DNA from: Anthostomella pinea
Lineage: Eukaryota; Ascomycota; Sordariomycetes; Xylariales; Xylariaceae
Assembly (NCBI GenBank): GCA_963556695.1
Contig: CAUWAG010000007.1
Coordinates: forward strand, 868,001 to 932,000
Reading direction: 5' to 3'
Length of the DNA: 64,000 bases
The position numbers and the translations under genes are program-made. Below, one piece after another: positions 41,801 through 54,300 of this stretch. A model generated the notes under the pieces. The model was not told the DNA's origin, searched no databases, and worked only from the letters and a program-made list of their open reading frames with translations. The stretch's first letter is position 1, and each line of letters opens with the position of its first letter.

Positions 41801-43335
41801 CTATTAGACAGAAGCTCAGAATCAAGGTCAAACAGACAAACATACTGTGACTCATAAATTGAGCAGATGTCCGTACCTAGTTTGCTACATGTAACGGATG
41901 TAAGCTGCGATTTAATATCTCCATGTTCACTTTCACTGACCTGCTGCTGCAGATATCAGATCAAGGTGGCTGGGACAGGCGCCAGGCGCTGAGGCAGGGA
42001 TAACCTAGCAATGCGCCACAGCGCGCGCTACCGATGTCAGTTTAACCCCCTTGCGGTTAGCGCTGATGCCGTCGCGGGAGGGTTACGGGTGGGGCAGTGA
42101 GAGGCTGTGAGGCCGGGACTTGCAGACACACAATATTTTGCAGTCACGCGAATGTCAACATAATCGGCGCTGTCTGCAAATTATTGCACCTCTCGGATGT
42201 TCCTATTCATTCCTATACACACCGCCGCCGCTTTTCATCTACAAGTCAACCGGTGAGCTGATTCCACGATTGCAATTGTAAGTCTCCATTTCTCTACCTA
42301 TCTCAATCATTCAATGTTCTGTCTGATGCACGGTGGCCACGGTGTCATACATGATACATCAGCCACCTGCAGAATGGACCATTGAGGGCAGGGCAGCAGG
42401 GCAGCCCTGACTTCAACCATCGCCGCCACGGTGGGCCTCACGTCCAACGGTCGAACCTCCGGCCGGCTAGCTGCTAGCCTCCCTCTTTCACGTCCGCCAT
42501 TCACTTGTTCACTTCATTCCTACTAGGCATTCACATATCTGCCTCTCCCCAGTTGGCAGTGATAGTGACGCGCACAGGCATCCGACACAGGTAGCCATTC
42601 ACCTACAGTTTCACTAATCTGCTGTGCATATACCAGGTATATACTACACACAGCCTTCTTTGTCCGTGTTTCGGTCAGCGAGACCTACATCACACTGCCT
42701 ACCATTGACGAAGCGACCGGCTTCGTTTGGATGCAGCCGAGAGACATCTGACATCTGACACCTGCTCGTCAACCAACGAGCGCGTCAAAGGTCAAGGGTC
42801 AAGGGTCAAGGTTGGCGCAGAGTTTGTTTGCTGCCGTTCACACCATCATCGACATGAACCTCACGCTATCGTGCAAACGGGCGAAACCCAATCGGAACAG
42901 GAGCCTTGATCACACATCTCCTCCTCGCCACGACTTCCTGCATCTTTGACACAGTATGCAGTCAACCTGACAAATCTCCAGTCTCGTCACACACTAGCCT
43001 GAGGATTGTTGCATGCCCGTTCTTTGCTGTACCCTTTACTCAACAGCCAACCATCCCTCAAAGCAACCCTTTGACAGGAACTGGTTGTGCAGTCCCCAAA
43101 CTGCGAGACGGCCGAGTCTTCTTCCTCCACAGTATCCTTCTGCAATATCAGATGAAGTATATATCCAGCATTTGGATTGCTATCATTCATCCCATTCCAA
43201 GTCCAGTACCTTGTACCCGTCGTCTGCAAGAGCTCATCTCCCTTGCAAGCTGCTCACTCAACCACTTGCTTACCATCAACACCCCCAAGACCGGTGCCCA
43301 CTCTATACCACAAGTTCATCACCTGACCACCCACG
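38879..43335. other. 4.4-kb stretch without recognisable gene or transposon
   Basis: Frames on both strands stay below about 160 codons and show no motifs or splice architecture. There are no terminal repeats, LTR ends or AT-rich decay signs. A short tandem TCAAGGG run (GGTCAAGGGTCAAGG) lies at about 42788-42811. The last few hundred bases should be the promoter and 5' UTR of Argonaute. A non-coding RNA or a fast-evolving small gene cannot be excluded. Confidence 0.45.
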
Positions 43336-46300
43336 ATGTCGGACCGAGGCAGAGGTAGTTTCCGAGGAGACCGTGGAGGAGGTGGACGGGGCGCACGGGG
43401 TGGACGGGGTGAGTATCGTGGCGGCGGCGAGGGCAGGGGACGTGGTGGCGGGGACCGTGGGGACTCGTACGGAGGACGTGGCCGCGGAAGAGGAGACTAC
43501 GCTGGCGGCCGTGGCGATCGTGGGAGTGGTTTCCGTGGCGGTCGTGGCGATCGCGGTGGTGGTCGCGGCGGTGGTGGTGGCCGGGGAGGCTTCACCGACA
43601 AGTTTGCCGGCGAGACTCAAGTCTTCACGTGCGTTGCCGACCCATCTCCCAGTCTTCTTATGGTATGCTTATGTTATACTGACGGGAAACTTACAGACCT
43701 CCTGGCGGCATCCCGGCCCCCGACAACAGAGTCACCGAGCTCGAGAACAAGATTCTCAAAGAACATGGTGCTTCAGACATCACGACCAAGATGTCCAAAG
43801 TCCAGATATCAGGAGGCAAAGCCGAACAACCATCGGCTGACAACTGGTTCCCGTGTCGTCCAGCTTTCGGCACGAGAGGCGTAGAAGTTACTCTGTGGGC
43901 GAACTACTTCAAGTTGGAGGTCGAGGCTCGAACCTTGGCCAAATACTCCCTCGATGTCTCGGGAATACAAGACAAGAACAAGGGCCCCAAAGGACAGCCC
44001 CGCGAAGCCAAGGGGAACAAACTTCACAGCATCATCAAGTCCGCGCTCGAACAGGTTGGCCGGGACGTTCCCTATGCGACCGAGTTCAAGGATCAGGTCA
44101 TATCTGTCACCCCTCTTTCTCTGCCTGCGAGCAAAGAGATTGTCGTCAAGTATACTGACGAGGGCAAAGACGACGAGTACAAGGTGAAATTTAACGGACC
44201 GATTGATGTCGACCTCGGTCAACTTTCAAACTACTTGAATTCCATGCGGGATCCAACTGGGAGCACCTCGTTCCCCAAATTTGAAGACGCAATTGATGCC
44301 GTCTCCATAATTACTGGCTTCCAGGCTCGTGGCAGCGATCAAGTTGCCTCATTGGGACGAAGTCGGTATTTCCTGCTCAACAAGGCGTCAGAGGCGTATC
44401 CGATGGGGTTCCCTGGTTTCAACACGATTATCCGCGGCATCTTCCAGAGTGCTCGTCCTGCCACTGGGTATCTACTTCTCAATGCCAATGTCGCTCACGG
44501 CGTGTTCCGACCCTCCGATTTGGTTTCTGAATTCATGAAGAAGTTCGACACGGATAAGCTTCATGAACTTCACAAGCTTCTGTCAAAGCTGCGGGTCCGA
44601 TGCAAGATCCTGACAGAAGGGAAACCGGAAGAGTTCCGAGTGTTCCAGAAGGCTATCTGTGGTCTCGCTGACAAGCACGATGGGACTGGCGCGAATCGGC
44701 CCAGGGTCCCAGCCCTCGGTGCCACCCCTTCCCAGGTCTCTTTCTTCCTTCGAGCACCAGCTCCTCCTGGCATCAAAGAGGACTCGTACTGCACCGTTGC
44801 CGACTTCTACTTGAAAAGTAAGCAGCACGCACCTATTGCAGTTTACCAGAAACTAACGTCGTCTAGAGTACAAGTACAAGTGCCAGAACTGTCCTGTTGT
44901 CAACATCAAATCCAAGGTGAATCCGGTCTACATGCCTGCCGAACTTCTCAAGATCATTCCTGGTCAACCACTCCGCCGGAAGACAACACCGGATGAAACC
45001 CGAGACATGATTAACTTCTCATGTCGGTCACCGGTTGCAAACGCGACGTCCATCTCCACTATGGGACGCGAATGTCTTGGGCTCGATTCGAGCGGAGAAC
45101 TCGTCAGTAGATTGTTTATTCTGCTCTGTAGACGCATACTTACCTGCTAATTTGATACAGGCCGAGTTTGGTATCACCGTCGACAAGAAGCTGCTGACGG
45201 TGAAGGGACGCGAACTTCCAACTCCACAGATCCTCTACTTAAACAGCAAGATGTCCCAGCAGACTCTAAACGTTTTTGAAGGAGGGTGGAACATGCAGGA
45301 TGTTCGATTCATAAGACCAGGTGCTAAGATCACCAAGTGGACGTGGGTCCATATTGACTTCGCTGGCCACTATGCTCATTCGAAGTATGAGTTGGTAGCC
45401 GATGCCATGAAGGACTGGATTGCTTTCATGCGGACCATGGGCATTTCCATTGCCGACAGTCCTCTTCAGCCTGCAGGTGCGAGGATCGCTGTACGCCAGT
45501 CGCCGATTGATGACCTGAGAAACCAGTTCAAGGCCATCAAGAATGCAGGTGCTCAGTTCGTGTTCATCGTCCTTCCTGGTAGGAAAACCGAGACGAGAGT
45601 CTACAATGCGGTCAAGACTTTGGCCGATGTCGAATTTGGCTTTCATACGGTCAATGTCCTGGAAAACAATCTCATCAAAGGGAAGAGGGCTGTAGGAGAA
45701 CCGCCGCAGCGATCACAGCTTCAGCTGTTTGCCAACCTTGGTCTCAAGGTCAACCTCAAGATGGGCGGTGTCAACCACAAGCTGAAGGACGACGTCAGCA
45801 TCGTAAAGGAAGGCAAGACCATGGTTGTGGGCTACGACGTTACTCACCCGACCAATCTGTCTGGTAACACGGACGGTCTGCCGAGCTTGGTGGGCATGGT
45901 GGCGAGCGTTGATTCCGATCTGGCTCAGTGGCCAGCCACTGCCTGGGCGCAAGCTGGACGAGTGGAGATGTTGGACGATACCTTGGCTGAAAGGTTTGCC
46001 GAACGCCTCCGCCTGTGGCGGAGCAAGAATAAGCAGCAACTCCCCACCAACATCATTATCTTCCGAGATGGTGTCTCAGAAGGGCAGTTCAGCCAGGTTC
46101 TTGTGAAAGAACTCCCATTGATCCGGCGCGGCTGCACCCAAGTCTATCCGGCCAATCAGCAACCAAAAATTTCGTTGATCGTGTCTGTGAAGCGCCACCA
46201 GACTCGGTTTTATCCTACAGACCCCAACCACATGGTGAAGAGCCGGAACATCAAGAACGGCACCGTTGTCGACCGTGGCGTGACTCAGGCCACGATGTGG

Positions 46301-46698
46301 GACTTCTTCCTGACAGCTCACAGTGGGCTACAAGGTAACATTTGCTCACTACCCTTAGCATATTCAGAACCATGTGCTAACCTGAACGTGAAGGGACATC
46401 CCGGCCAGCACATTACACGATGTTGATTGACGAGGTCTTCCGCGACCGGTCGCGACAGGATGCTGCCAACCAGCTGGAGAAGCTGACCTTCGAGATGTGC
46501 CACCTTTTCGGTCGTGCAACCAAGGCCGTCAGCATCTGCCCTCCGGCTTACTACGCTGACATCCTCTGTACAAGACATCGCGTCTACCTTGCCGATCTGT
46601 TCGAGCGGTCCGACAACCAATCTGTCCAGAGCGCCACCAGCGAGTCCCCGCAGGTCAAAATCCACGACAACTTGAGAGACACCATGTACTACATCTGA
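43336..46698 (+). CDS. ago: Argonaute (QDE-2-like)
   Basis: Five exons (43336-43628, 43697-44817, 44867-45102, 45161-46334, 46394-46698) give 1,042 residues; introns of 49-68 bp carry CTGAC/CTAAC branch sites. It is the guide-RNA-binding slicer of the RNAi pathway (quelling in Neurospora). Residues 1-90 are a GR/RGG-rich, low-complexity arm. Then come the N domain (GTRGVEVTLWANYFKLEVEA), a DUF1785/L1 segment (GRSRYFLL, GFNTIIRGIFQSARP), PAZ, MID (AQFVFIVLPG...VYNAVKTLAD) and PIWI. The catalytic set is present: GYDVTHP (Asp), RVEML (Glu finger), FRDGVSEGQ (Asp) and GTSRPAHY (His, completed across the last intron). It ends DNLRDTMYYI, the usual hydrophobic terminus. It looks fully functional. 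Which fungal paralogue (QDE-2 or SMS-2) it is I cannot settle. Confidence 0.96.
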
Positions 46699-47865
46699 GC
46701 ATGCCTGGATGGAGTGTTTCTCCCCTCTGTATCGCCTCATGGCGGCATCCTCGAGACGCTATTCCCAGTCATGGAAACGGCATGCAGTCTTCTTTGATGT
46801 CCGATGCCCTTCCTTTGTGGTCCAGATCGTGATGCCCTTGGGCTACTCTGTCCCCCCTGCGATGGTTCTTTTCCTGGCGCGGTGTTAAAGCTCATAGATC
46901 AGGGTTGTGCTAGCATGGTACCAAGACCGGTACATCAGTGTGATAGTAGCAATAAAATCAAAGCACAAATGTCTTGTGATTTCTTGTCTTGCCTTGCTTT
47001 TGGTTCAATAGTCGTGAAGTGCCACGATTGTGGTGAGTTGTGCCGCAGCTGAATGCTGAATGAAGGCTTGTGCATACTTCCCTTTCCAAGGAATGGCCGC
47101 CGATCTCTTGTCGTACCGCCCGTAACTCTCCCAGCCTAGCTACAGCGGCCTGTCTGGCTGCTGCTTGAGAGGTTGGTACCCATGACATGCTCCTCCTGAT
47201 ACCCATCCCACAGCGCTACGGACTGCCGGGTCGGGTTCTGCTTGTGCTTATAGCCTTGGCTCTGGCGATGGTGCCGTAACAGGTCACAGGCCGGGGTCGC
47301 ACTCCCCTGTTTGTAGTACATGGTTTGATCTGAAGACTTGGGCATGAAATTTGAGACGGGAGCAGAGACTGGAGGGAAGTTGTGATCCCACGCTGCAGTG
47401 CTTCACCAAGTTCCATTGAGTATGCTATGGGTGAATTTGCTTCATTCGCTTGGTCAACGGAGCTTGCGTGTTTAAAGCTGGGGATCGTGAGACGGCCAGT
47501 GGCCGGATCTTGAGCAGGCTCTGTGTTGTACCGTTGCAGTCTGTTTGCGGTAGATGCCCTGTTAGAGACCTTGATGACTTGATTGGCATTTAAGAGAGGG
47601 TGCAATAGTGTACAGTCGATATCCCTGATAGAGCCCGCACGCTGGTACTCCGGAATATGGCTACGATGTGTATCGTAATTCTCTATAGTTTAGATGAACA
47701 AATAACACCAGACACAGCCAAACGAATGTGAACACGTGGCTCCAACGCCACGTTAGGCATACAACCAAAACCCCCGTGGTAAATGAGCGTGGTCCCTGAT
47801 GGTGCGGATGGTGTTCCTGGAGGGTGGACGAGCCCAGAATCTATCAGGTACAATGAAGTTCCAAG
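46699..47865. other. intergenic, no recognisable gene
   Basis: Between the 3' end of Argonaute and the kinase-fold pseudogene. It includes the Argonaute 3' UTR. A minus-strand frame at 47216-47605 has no motif. Nothing else is visible. Confidence 0.45.
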
Positions 47866-48701
47866 CTAATTTGAATCCGAACCCGAATACGCAGGGTATA
47901 GCCAGTTTTGGTCGTCATAGGGGGGGTCTTGAAACTCCGCCTCCAACTTTTTCACCTCCCACTCCATCATCTCTTTCGTTTCGTCCTCACCTGCCTTCAA
48001 CTGCCTTGAGAACTCATAGTCCACGAGCCATGCTACCCCATCCTTCACAACGCACTGGTCCGGTTTGATGTCTCCGTGGATGTAACCAGTAGCTTCGTGG
48101 AAAGCTTTCAGCTTCACCACGCAGATTTTCTCGTCGTTTATGTCTGTATCTTGTCCGCCGTCGATCAGAGCAGTGAGGAAACCGATAAGCTGCTTCTTCT
48201 TGTTTATCGCCAGTGCCAGGAACTCCGGACCAATGGGTTTGCCTTGAATCTTGGCGTAGGCTGCCACCTCGTTCACGAAGGCTTTCTCAGATTCCTCGTA
48301 TTTCCGCCTGTTGTTTCCGAAGGGCCTCTTGAACATCACGCCCTTGTTGTCGTTGAGTCCTGAGACCTGGGCTTTGAACACTACTACCCGGGCACCTTCC
48401 TCCTCCATGAACTCCTTGTATTCCTCGGTGATGGCTTCTCTGTCCTTAACCTACTCCGATTTGACCTTGGGAACGTTCGGCCATGCCTTTTCTAGCTTAT
48501 CCAGGAGGCTTTCTTCTCGCCTCCCTATGTCCTGTGCATGAGCGGTCCTCTCGGGCAGAGTATGGACCTGGGTACAGGAGGTCAGCCATATCATTAGCAA
48601 ACACCACAAGTTGTTGTATGCTACATCGCTGTACTTACCTGTATGAGACTCTGGCTTAGAAATGTAATGAGACCAATACAAAGCGCACTCTGGAACCGCA
48701 T
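47866..48701 (-). pseudogene. secreted kinase-fold protein (paralogue B), one nonsense codon
   Basis: Exon 1 (48701-48639) encodes a 21-residue signal peptide; a 71-bp GT-AG intron follows; exon 2 (48567-47866) runs in one frame to the end but contains TAG at 48453-48451 (codon 60). Past the stop the reading resumes without any shift for about 194 codons. The fold matches the gene at 3412-4216: FVNEVAAYAKIQGKPIGPEF, IGFLTALIDGG, catalytic loop HGDIKPDQ (H185, D187) and a DFG-equivalent VDYEF (D204). The Mg-binding Asn of the loop is replaced by Gln. TAG could come from CAG or TGG by one transition, as RIP does, and the transposon next door is also RIP-like. An internal start would give a leaderless protein. 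Confidence 0.75.
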
Positions 48702-48737
48702 CGTGAAGTCTTGTATTTCAATCTCTGGCTGACTATA

Positions 48738-50673
48738 ACATCTCACCCCCCCCTGCGGACCACCCCCCCACGGACCACTCCACACCACACTACTCTCATT
48801 CAGATGAAGCCATCTACAACCACCACAGTTGCTAAATACACTAAGGTCGTGGTGTTCTAACCATAATACAGCTCCCAGAATCCGATTCCGACCCTAAATC
48901 TTCACCAGGGACCTCTTGTGGGACCTCTTCGCCTGCAGCGGAGTCCCTATAGACCCTCCTGTTCCTCAGCTCCATTTTGGCCTCCCTTATGTTAGCCATT
49001 GTGACAAATCGTTCCCCTGGTGTTGGTTTGACTGCTTTTCGAGTGGTATTAGCCTTTTTAGCCACTTGAGCCTCAAGCAGCTCACATTTGGCCCGTAGAT
49101 TTGCAATGGTAGCAGCCTGAACATCCATGGCCTTGCCAGCCTTCCGCACCAACAAGCGCTCAAAGGGCCCCCCAAAAGAAGGGTCCTTTCTTTCAAGCTT
49201 TTAAGCACTCTCTTGCAAAGCCCGGCTTCCAGAGGGTGTTGTGACAATGGTTTTAGCTACCATCTCGAGAAAATCTGGTGTTGTGGCTCGCTCGGAAGCC
49301 TTAGGGTCCCTCTGGCGTGCCCTGGCCACCCCCTTGTCCTCCAGAATCACATATTTCGACTTCAACGCCTCCGCTCTGTTGCAAGGAACAATCCCAGTCT
49401 TTTTCCAGGCAATTCTGATGTTGAGGAGCGTCATTGTGTCCTTCCGGGCCTGCTCGTAGCACTCCAAAACCTCCTCCTTAGATGGCCTGAGTCCCAGACG
49501 GCCGCTGGGCGTCTCCTGGAGTAAGGTCTTTAACCTCTTCTTTACCAAATTGAAGACTCCCACATCTAACACCTGGACTACATGGGAGCAATGAGGTTCA
49601 TAAAAGATCAACCATACTTTGTTTCTTAAGCAGGTGGCTAGGAACTCGTCATTCGTGTGGGAGTCGTGGCCATCACACACCAAAACCACCCATGTGTTGC
49701 CGTGGACCTCCCAAATGTGAGGAATAAAGATACGTTGAAGCCATTCTAACACAATGGGATTCGAGGTCCATCTATTAGGCGACATAATAAACCTCCAGTT
49801 GGTGAATTTGCCCTCGTTTTGGTTGCTAAATCACTGGGCTTGTACATTAATCCCCTTAAGAATCACCAGCGGCGGCAAGGTCTCACCAGATCCGCTCACA
49901 CACTCTAGGGCAGTTATCCATTCACCCTTCTTGACCCCTTTCTTCATAGCCACGTCGTCGGAGGCCTCGGAGACCACCCAATAGGAGTCCCCAACCCCCT
50001 GGGCGATTCCCATTTCGTCGACGTTGTACCAGCGTGCTGGCATGAGGTTAACCACGTCAGGAGCGTCACACCGATCGAAAAAAATGTTGATATTTGCCGC
50101 TGTAGCACCATTCACTCGGTTGTAGTTGATAATATGAGACTTTATTATCTTGACTTCTGGGTTTCGAGACAGGAACTTGGATGCCCAATTTTTCCCTAAT
50201 TCTCGAGCATCCCCGGTGGCATGGAGCATCCGCTGGGCCATAAGACGGAACTTAGAGACCGCCGGAGAATACCCTAGCCGTGCTTACCCCAGGGCCCAGC
50301 TTGCCAGCTTATATTCGAGATACGGTGAGAGAGCCTGTTGGAGAGCGCTGGTCTCATTCCGCGTTGGGGTGCCAGAGATTCGTCGGTTGATGTACGAGCG
50401 ACTGATTTGCCATTCGAGGGCTGACGAGCAGACTGGAGCTCCGCGTTGGATGGCCAAAATGGCGGCTTCAGCTTTTATTTGACGGTCGTAAAATGACATC
50501 ATGAGATTCAGCAGTGGATAAGGATTCAAATAGTGTACTTTGTGAAAAAAAAGATGCAAAAGTGATGGTGTAGATGGTAGATCACCATAATCCTGGTGGT
50601 TGGTGAATTACGCGTTTGTGGGTCAGAACGCGCTGGTCCGCGGGGGGGTGGTCCGCAGGGGGGTGGGAGATGT
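48738..50673 (-). mobile_element. Fot1/pogo-type DNA transposon
   Basis: 1,936 bp, the usual Fot1 size. The ends are about 40-bp inverted repeats starting ACATCTC, then C-rich runs and CTGCGGACCACCCCCC, then a second CGGACCA. TA dinucleotides flank both sides (48736-48737, 50674-50675), the expected target duplication. One transposase frame fills the interior, with three nonsense codons. Confidence 0.92.
48841..50559 (-). pseudogene. Fot1/pogo transposase (three in-frame stops)
   Basis: One uninterrupted frame of about 570 codons with no frameshift. The N-terminal part has a helix-turn-helix/CENP-B-like DNA-binding region (AILAIQRGAP, SYINRRISGT, NWASKFLSRNPEV). The DDE domain shows YNVDEMGIAQG, VLVCDGHDSH and VQVLDVGVFN for the three acidic residues. 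The tail holds a coiled segment (ANLRAKCELLEAQV). Stops lie at 50286-50284 (TAA), 49833-49831 (TGA) and 49203-49201 (TAA); the middle one replaces an expected Trp. All three can come from single C-to-T or G-to-A changes, as RIP produces. The element cannot transpose on its own. Confidence 0.88.
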
Positions 50674-51314
50674 TACTTGCGATGTGGCCTCTGGGTGGAT
50701 GTGGATAACTTATGGGTATGAGATTGGTATCGGTAGGATGTAGCTTTTGGTTGTTGGACTTGGCCTGGAATTGTTTGTTTTGTATTTAACGTGGGGGGTA
50801 GCTCCTCAGTAGTGCAGACCACGCCTCCCAGAGCCTCTGCATCGCAGGGTTGTGGAGGTCTCAAGAAAATAAGTACAGTCAGTCCCGCTCACGGGCCCAT
50901 CCCTGTTGTTGCGGCGGTATGACCTTGGGGTCATCCATCTGGTCCTTCAAGAACAGCTATCTATCAGAGACAGATTGTTGAAAAGAACTTGCTCTTCTCC
51001 ACGAATTTTGCCCATTCTGTGCTCCTCTCCCCTAGGTATTGTAAACAGGCTGTCCTAGGCGAGTACCTAGGCAATAACCAATTTTTTCCTAGCCTCTTAC
51101 AAAAGAAAATATATTGTGGTGTTTTCTTTTCACCACAGCTGCAGTGGTTGTTCGAGTCTGTATGCCCAAAGCGTTCGTGGTATCTGGCAAAGTCGCCATG
51201 TCCAGATCTGGCCGCTAGAAGTCTGTGTAGAGTGCTCTTCTTAAAGGATATAAGGCCTCTTTCAGTTACTGTATGTGAGTATACTTCTTGATACCTAGGT
51301 TCTGATTGGTCTTT

Positions 51315-54300
51315 TTACCATTGGTTGAACTCTTTCTTGCCCTTTCTCTTGAGATCTCTCTTGACCCAAGAGATTATAGGAAGGTTTGTTGTGTCTGTTT
51401 CTAGCATAACACCCTTTTTTGCTAATATATCGGCAGCTTCGTTACCATCAATATCTCTGTGTCCAGGAATCCACTTGACGGTCACTCCAGGAGTGTGTGC
51501 TGTGGTGAGTTCTTGGAATTGCAGAAAAATTTTCTGTGATGTCTCGGGTGGAGTCCCATTGAGCCCATCCACCACTGATGTGTTGTCCAGGCAGACATAT
51601 AGCTGTTTTCCGTGTCCAATTGCCCTGGCTGCTACAAGACCTTGGAGAGCACCATGGACTTCAGCATCCACTACTTCTGCTTATAGAAGTCTGCCCCTTC
51701 CCCGGTATACTTCTTGTGTAGTGCCGCCTTTCCTGATGGTATAGCCCCATCCAGTGCGGGTTGTGCCTTGGTTATCCAATTGTGATCCATCTGAATAGAT
51801 GACAAGGTCAGTGTTCGCATTTCTTTCCTGTAGCCATTGCTTGAAGAGCTTTATTTCTTTGTCTTTGTCTTTACAGACTGGGGGCTTCTTCCATAATGGC
51901 TTGGTGAGTATTGGTCTCTGGAAGTCAGGGACTAGTTGGAAGTTCCTTTGTAGCCTTGTTGGTTCTTTGCGAGCTTGTATTTGGAGCCTGCTAACAAGAG
52001 GGTGTCTCTGGTCTACTCGTCTGAGTCGGAGGCCGTGACGTCTTCTTATTGACTCTGCAAGAATTCCTGTTGGAGGAATCTGTGATTCAAAGTGTAGGAT
52101 ATGTCCAGGGTGTGTTTTCTAGACTGGCAAGATAGCTCTGATTGCCGTTCGTAGTACAGCATCTATCGTTCTAAGAAGCCCTTTAATGCGACATGCTGAT
52201 GTCCCACCTAAGCTCCCAATTTTTTCTATTCCTGGGTACCAGGCCTCCAGGCCATGTGTAAGAATAGGAATAACACAAGTTTTCACAGCCCTCTTGATTG
52301 ACTTTACTGGAAGTCCTTTAACTGTGTTGTATAGTCCTCAAAGATGGTTTGCTACCCTACTAGCTTTCTTGGCCCAGTAGGAAACGTGATCTTTGAAGTT
52401 CAGTTTTCTATCCAGGAAGACACCCAGCCATCGCATGGAGTTCTTTGCTATTCTGTTTATTGTCCCGTGGCGGACCGGAGGATTGTCTGAGTTCTTTTTC
52501 TGTGAGAAGTGCATGATCTCGGTTTTGTCGGGATCAAATTTAATAGCATTATTATGTCCCTATTGGTTGAGCAGGTAAAGATTTTCAGAAGCCTCTTTGG
52601 TTATTTCTTTAAGGTCCTTTCCAATACAGAGAGTCGCTAGGTCGTCTGCATATCCAAAGCGTCTCCTTTTCATACCGAGTCGGGTACAGATTGGCTCTGT
52701 ATACAGCATATAAAGGATTAGAGAAGCTGGTGAGCCTTGTGGTAGCCCACAAGTGAGAGCTTTTATGTCGGTCACAATACCTTCAAACCGAACTCTTGTG
52801 GACCGTTCAGACATGAATGACTGGACCCATCTTATGAGAAAGTCTGGCCAGCCCTGTTCTCTCATGCGAACCACCAGCCGTCCCATTAGGGCAGCGTCGA
52901 AGGCCCCTGTCACATCTGCTGTGACTACCGTTGCAACAAGGCCTTGGTCAAGGGCCTGCTCAATATTGTGTATGAGTGCAGCTACCAAGTCGGCGGCAGA
53001 GCGCTTTGGCAGAGCTCCAAAATGTTGTGGAGCTAGAATTCCGAGTTTGATGACAAACCAGGCAATTCTTTTTGTAATGAGTCGTTCTAGGCCTTTGCCA
53101 AGACATGATAATAGCGATATTGGTCTGTAGGCCCTGGGGTTAGAGTAGTCTTTCTTGCCTGGCTTTAGGATCATCACTACCTCAGCTACTTTGAATGGTT
53201 TAGGGTGGTGTCTAATCTGTAGACAGGTCTGGAAAAGGGCTCTGATATGCTCCCCAATGACTGGCCAGCAAGCTTTCAGAATCCGTACTGTGAGGGTGTC
53301 TACTCCTGGGGAGTTGCTCTTGGTCCCTATAGTGCACCCTTCAGCCTCTTCTAGTCCGACATGGTATTCAAGGGGGATGTGTGGCTTGGCTTGTGTGATC
53401 TGAGCAGACCAGGGGTCGATGATATCGTTGTCTGGGGTACTTTGTTCAAGCGTGGCTAAGCGTAGTGCATTTGCCTTGCTCTCTTGTGACTCAAAGATTT
53501 GGTCCCTTATGATGATTGGGGGGGAACGCAATCCTGCTGACAGCTTGTGCCAGGAAACAATTCTGTACAGGTCTTTTGGTTCAGTCGCTGAATTAATTAG
53601 AGTCTGCCAGTACTCTCTCTTAGCTTTTCGGACCACACAGCAAAATTCCCGTTGGGCTGAATTTCGCCCTTCTTGGCTTGTGGTCTGTTTAGAAAGGGCC
53701 CTGTATGTCTGAACAGCTGCTTTACAGTCATCATTCCACCAAGCAGTGGGCCTAGATTGACGGGGCTTCTTGCCCACTGTCCTGATACAGCCTTGAATCA
53801 TATTGATCAAGCTTTGTGTAAAGGTATCCACCTGGCCAGGGGATACACCCAGCCGGGGGAGTTCATGAATCCTGGTTTGGACATTGTCTGTCAGCTCTTG
53901 TAGTTTATCGTCCGGTACTATCCAATGATTGGCCTTAGGAACTCGGTCCCAATCTCCCTGAATTGGAATGACTATTCGTAATGTCTCATGATCTGAGGTG
54001 CACTGAAGTACATCATTGACTGAGGCTTCAGCCATGGGGACATCTGAGAACACCAGATCCAGTACATTTCTATCGTCATGTGTTGGGACATCTGGTTCAG
54101 AAATCAGATCCAGTCCGTGGTCTGCCATAGTCTGTGCCAGTATGACGCCACCGTGATATCCTGGATTGCTCGAGTCCCAGGATATGTCGCCAGCATTAAA
54201 ATCTCCAGTTATAACACAGCCAAAAGGTGGAGTCCATACTTCCAGAATATCATCCACTTCCTGTGGGTTGTCACATGGCCGGTAGACACTGGCAAATGTG

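Noticed and set aside
43303..43620. Minus-strand Thr/Ala-rich open frame opposite Argonaute exon 1
   Set aside because: Antisense shadow of the GR-rich arm.
48451..48453. Programmed readthrough of the TAG in the kinase-fold paralogue B
   Set aside because: The following bases (GTT AAG) do not resemble the UGA-CUA readthrough context known in fungi; a nonsense mutation is simpler.
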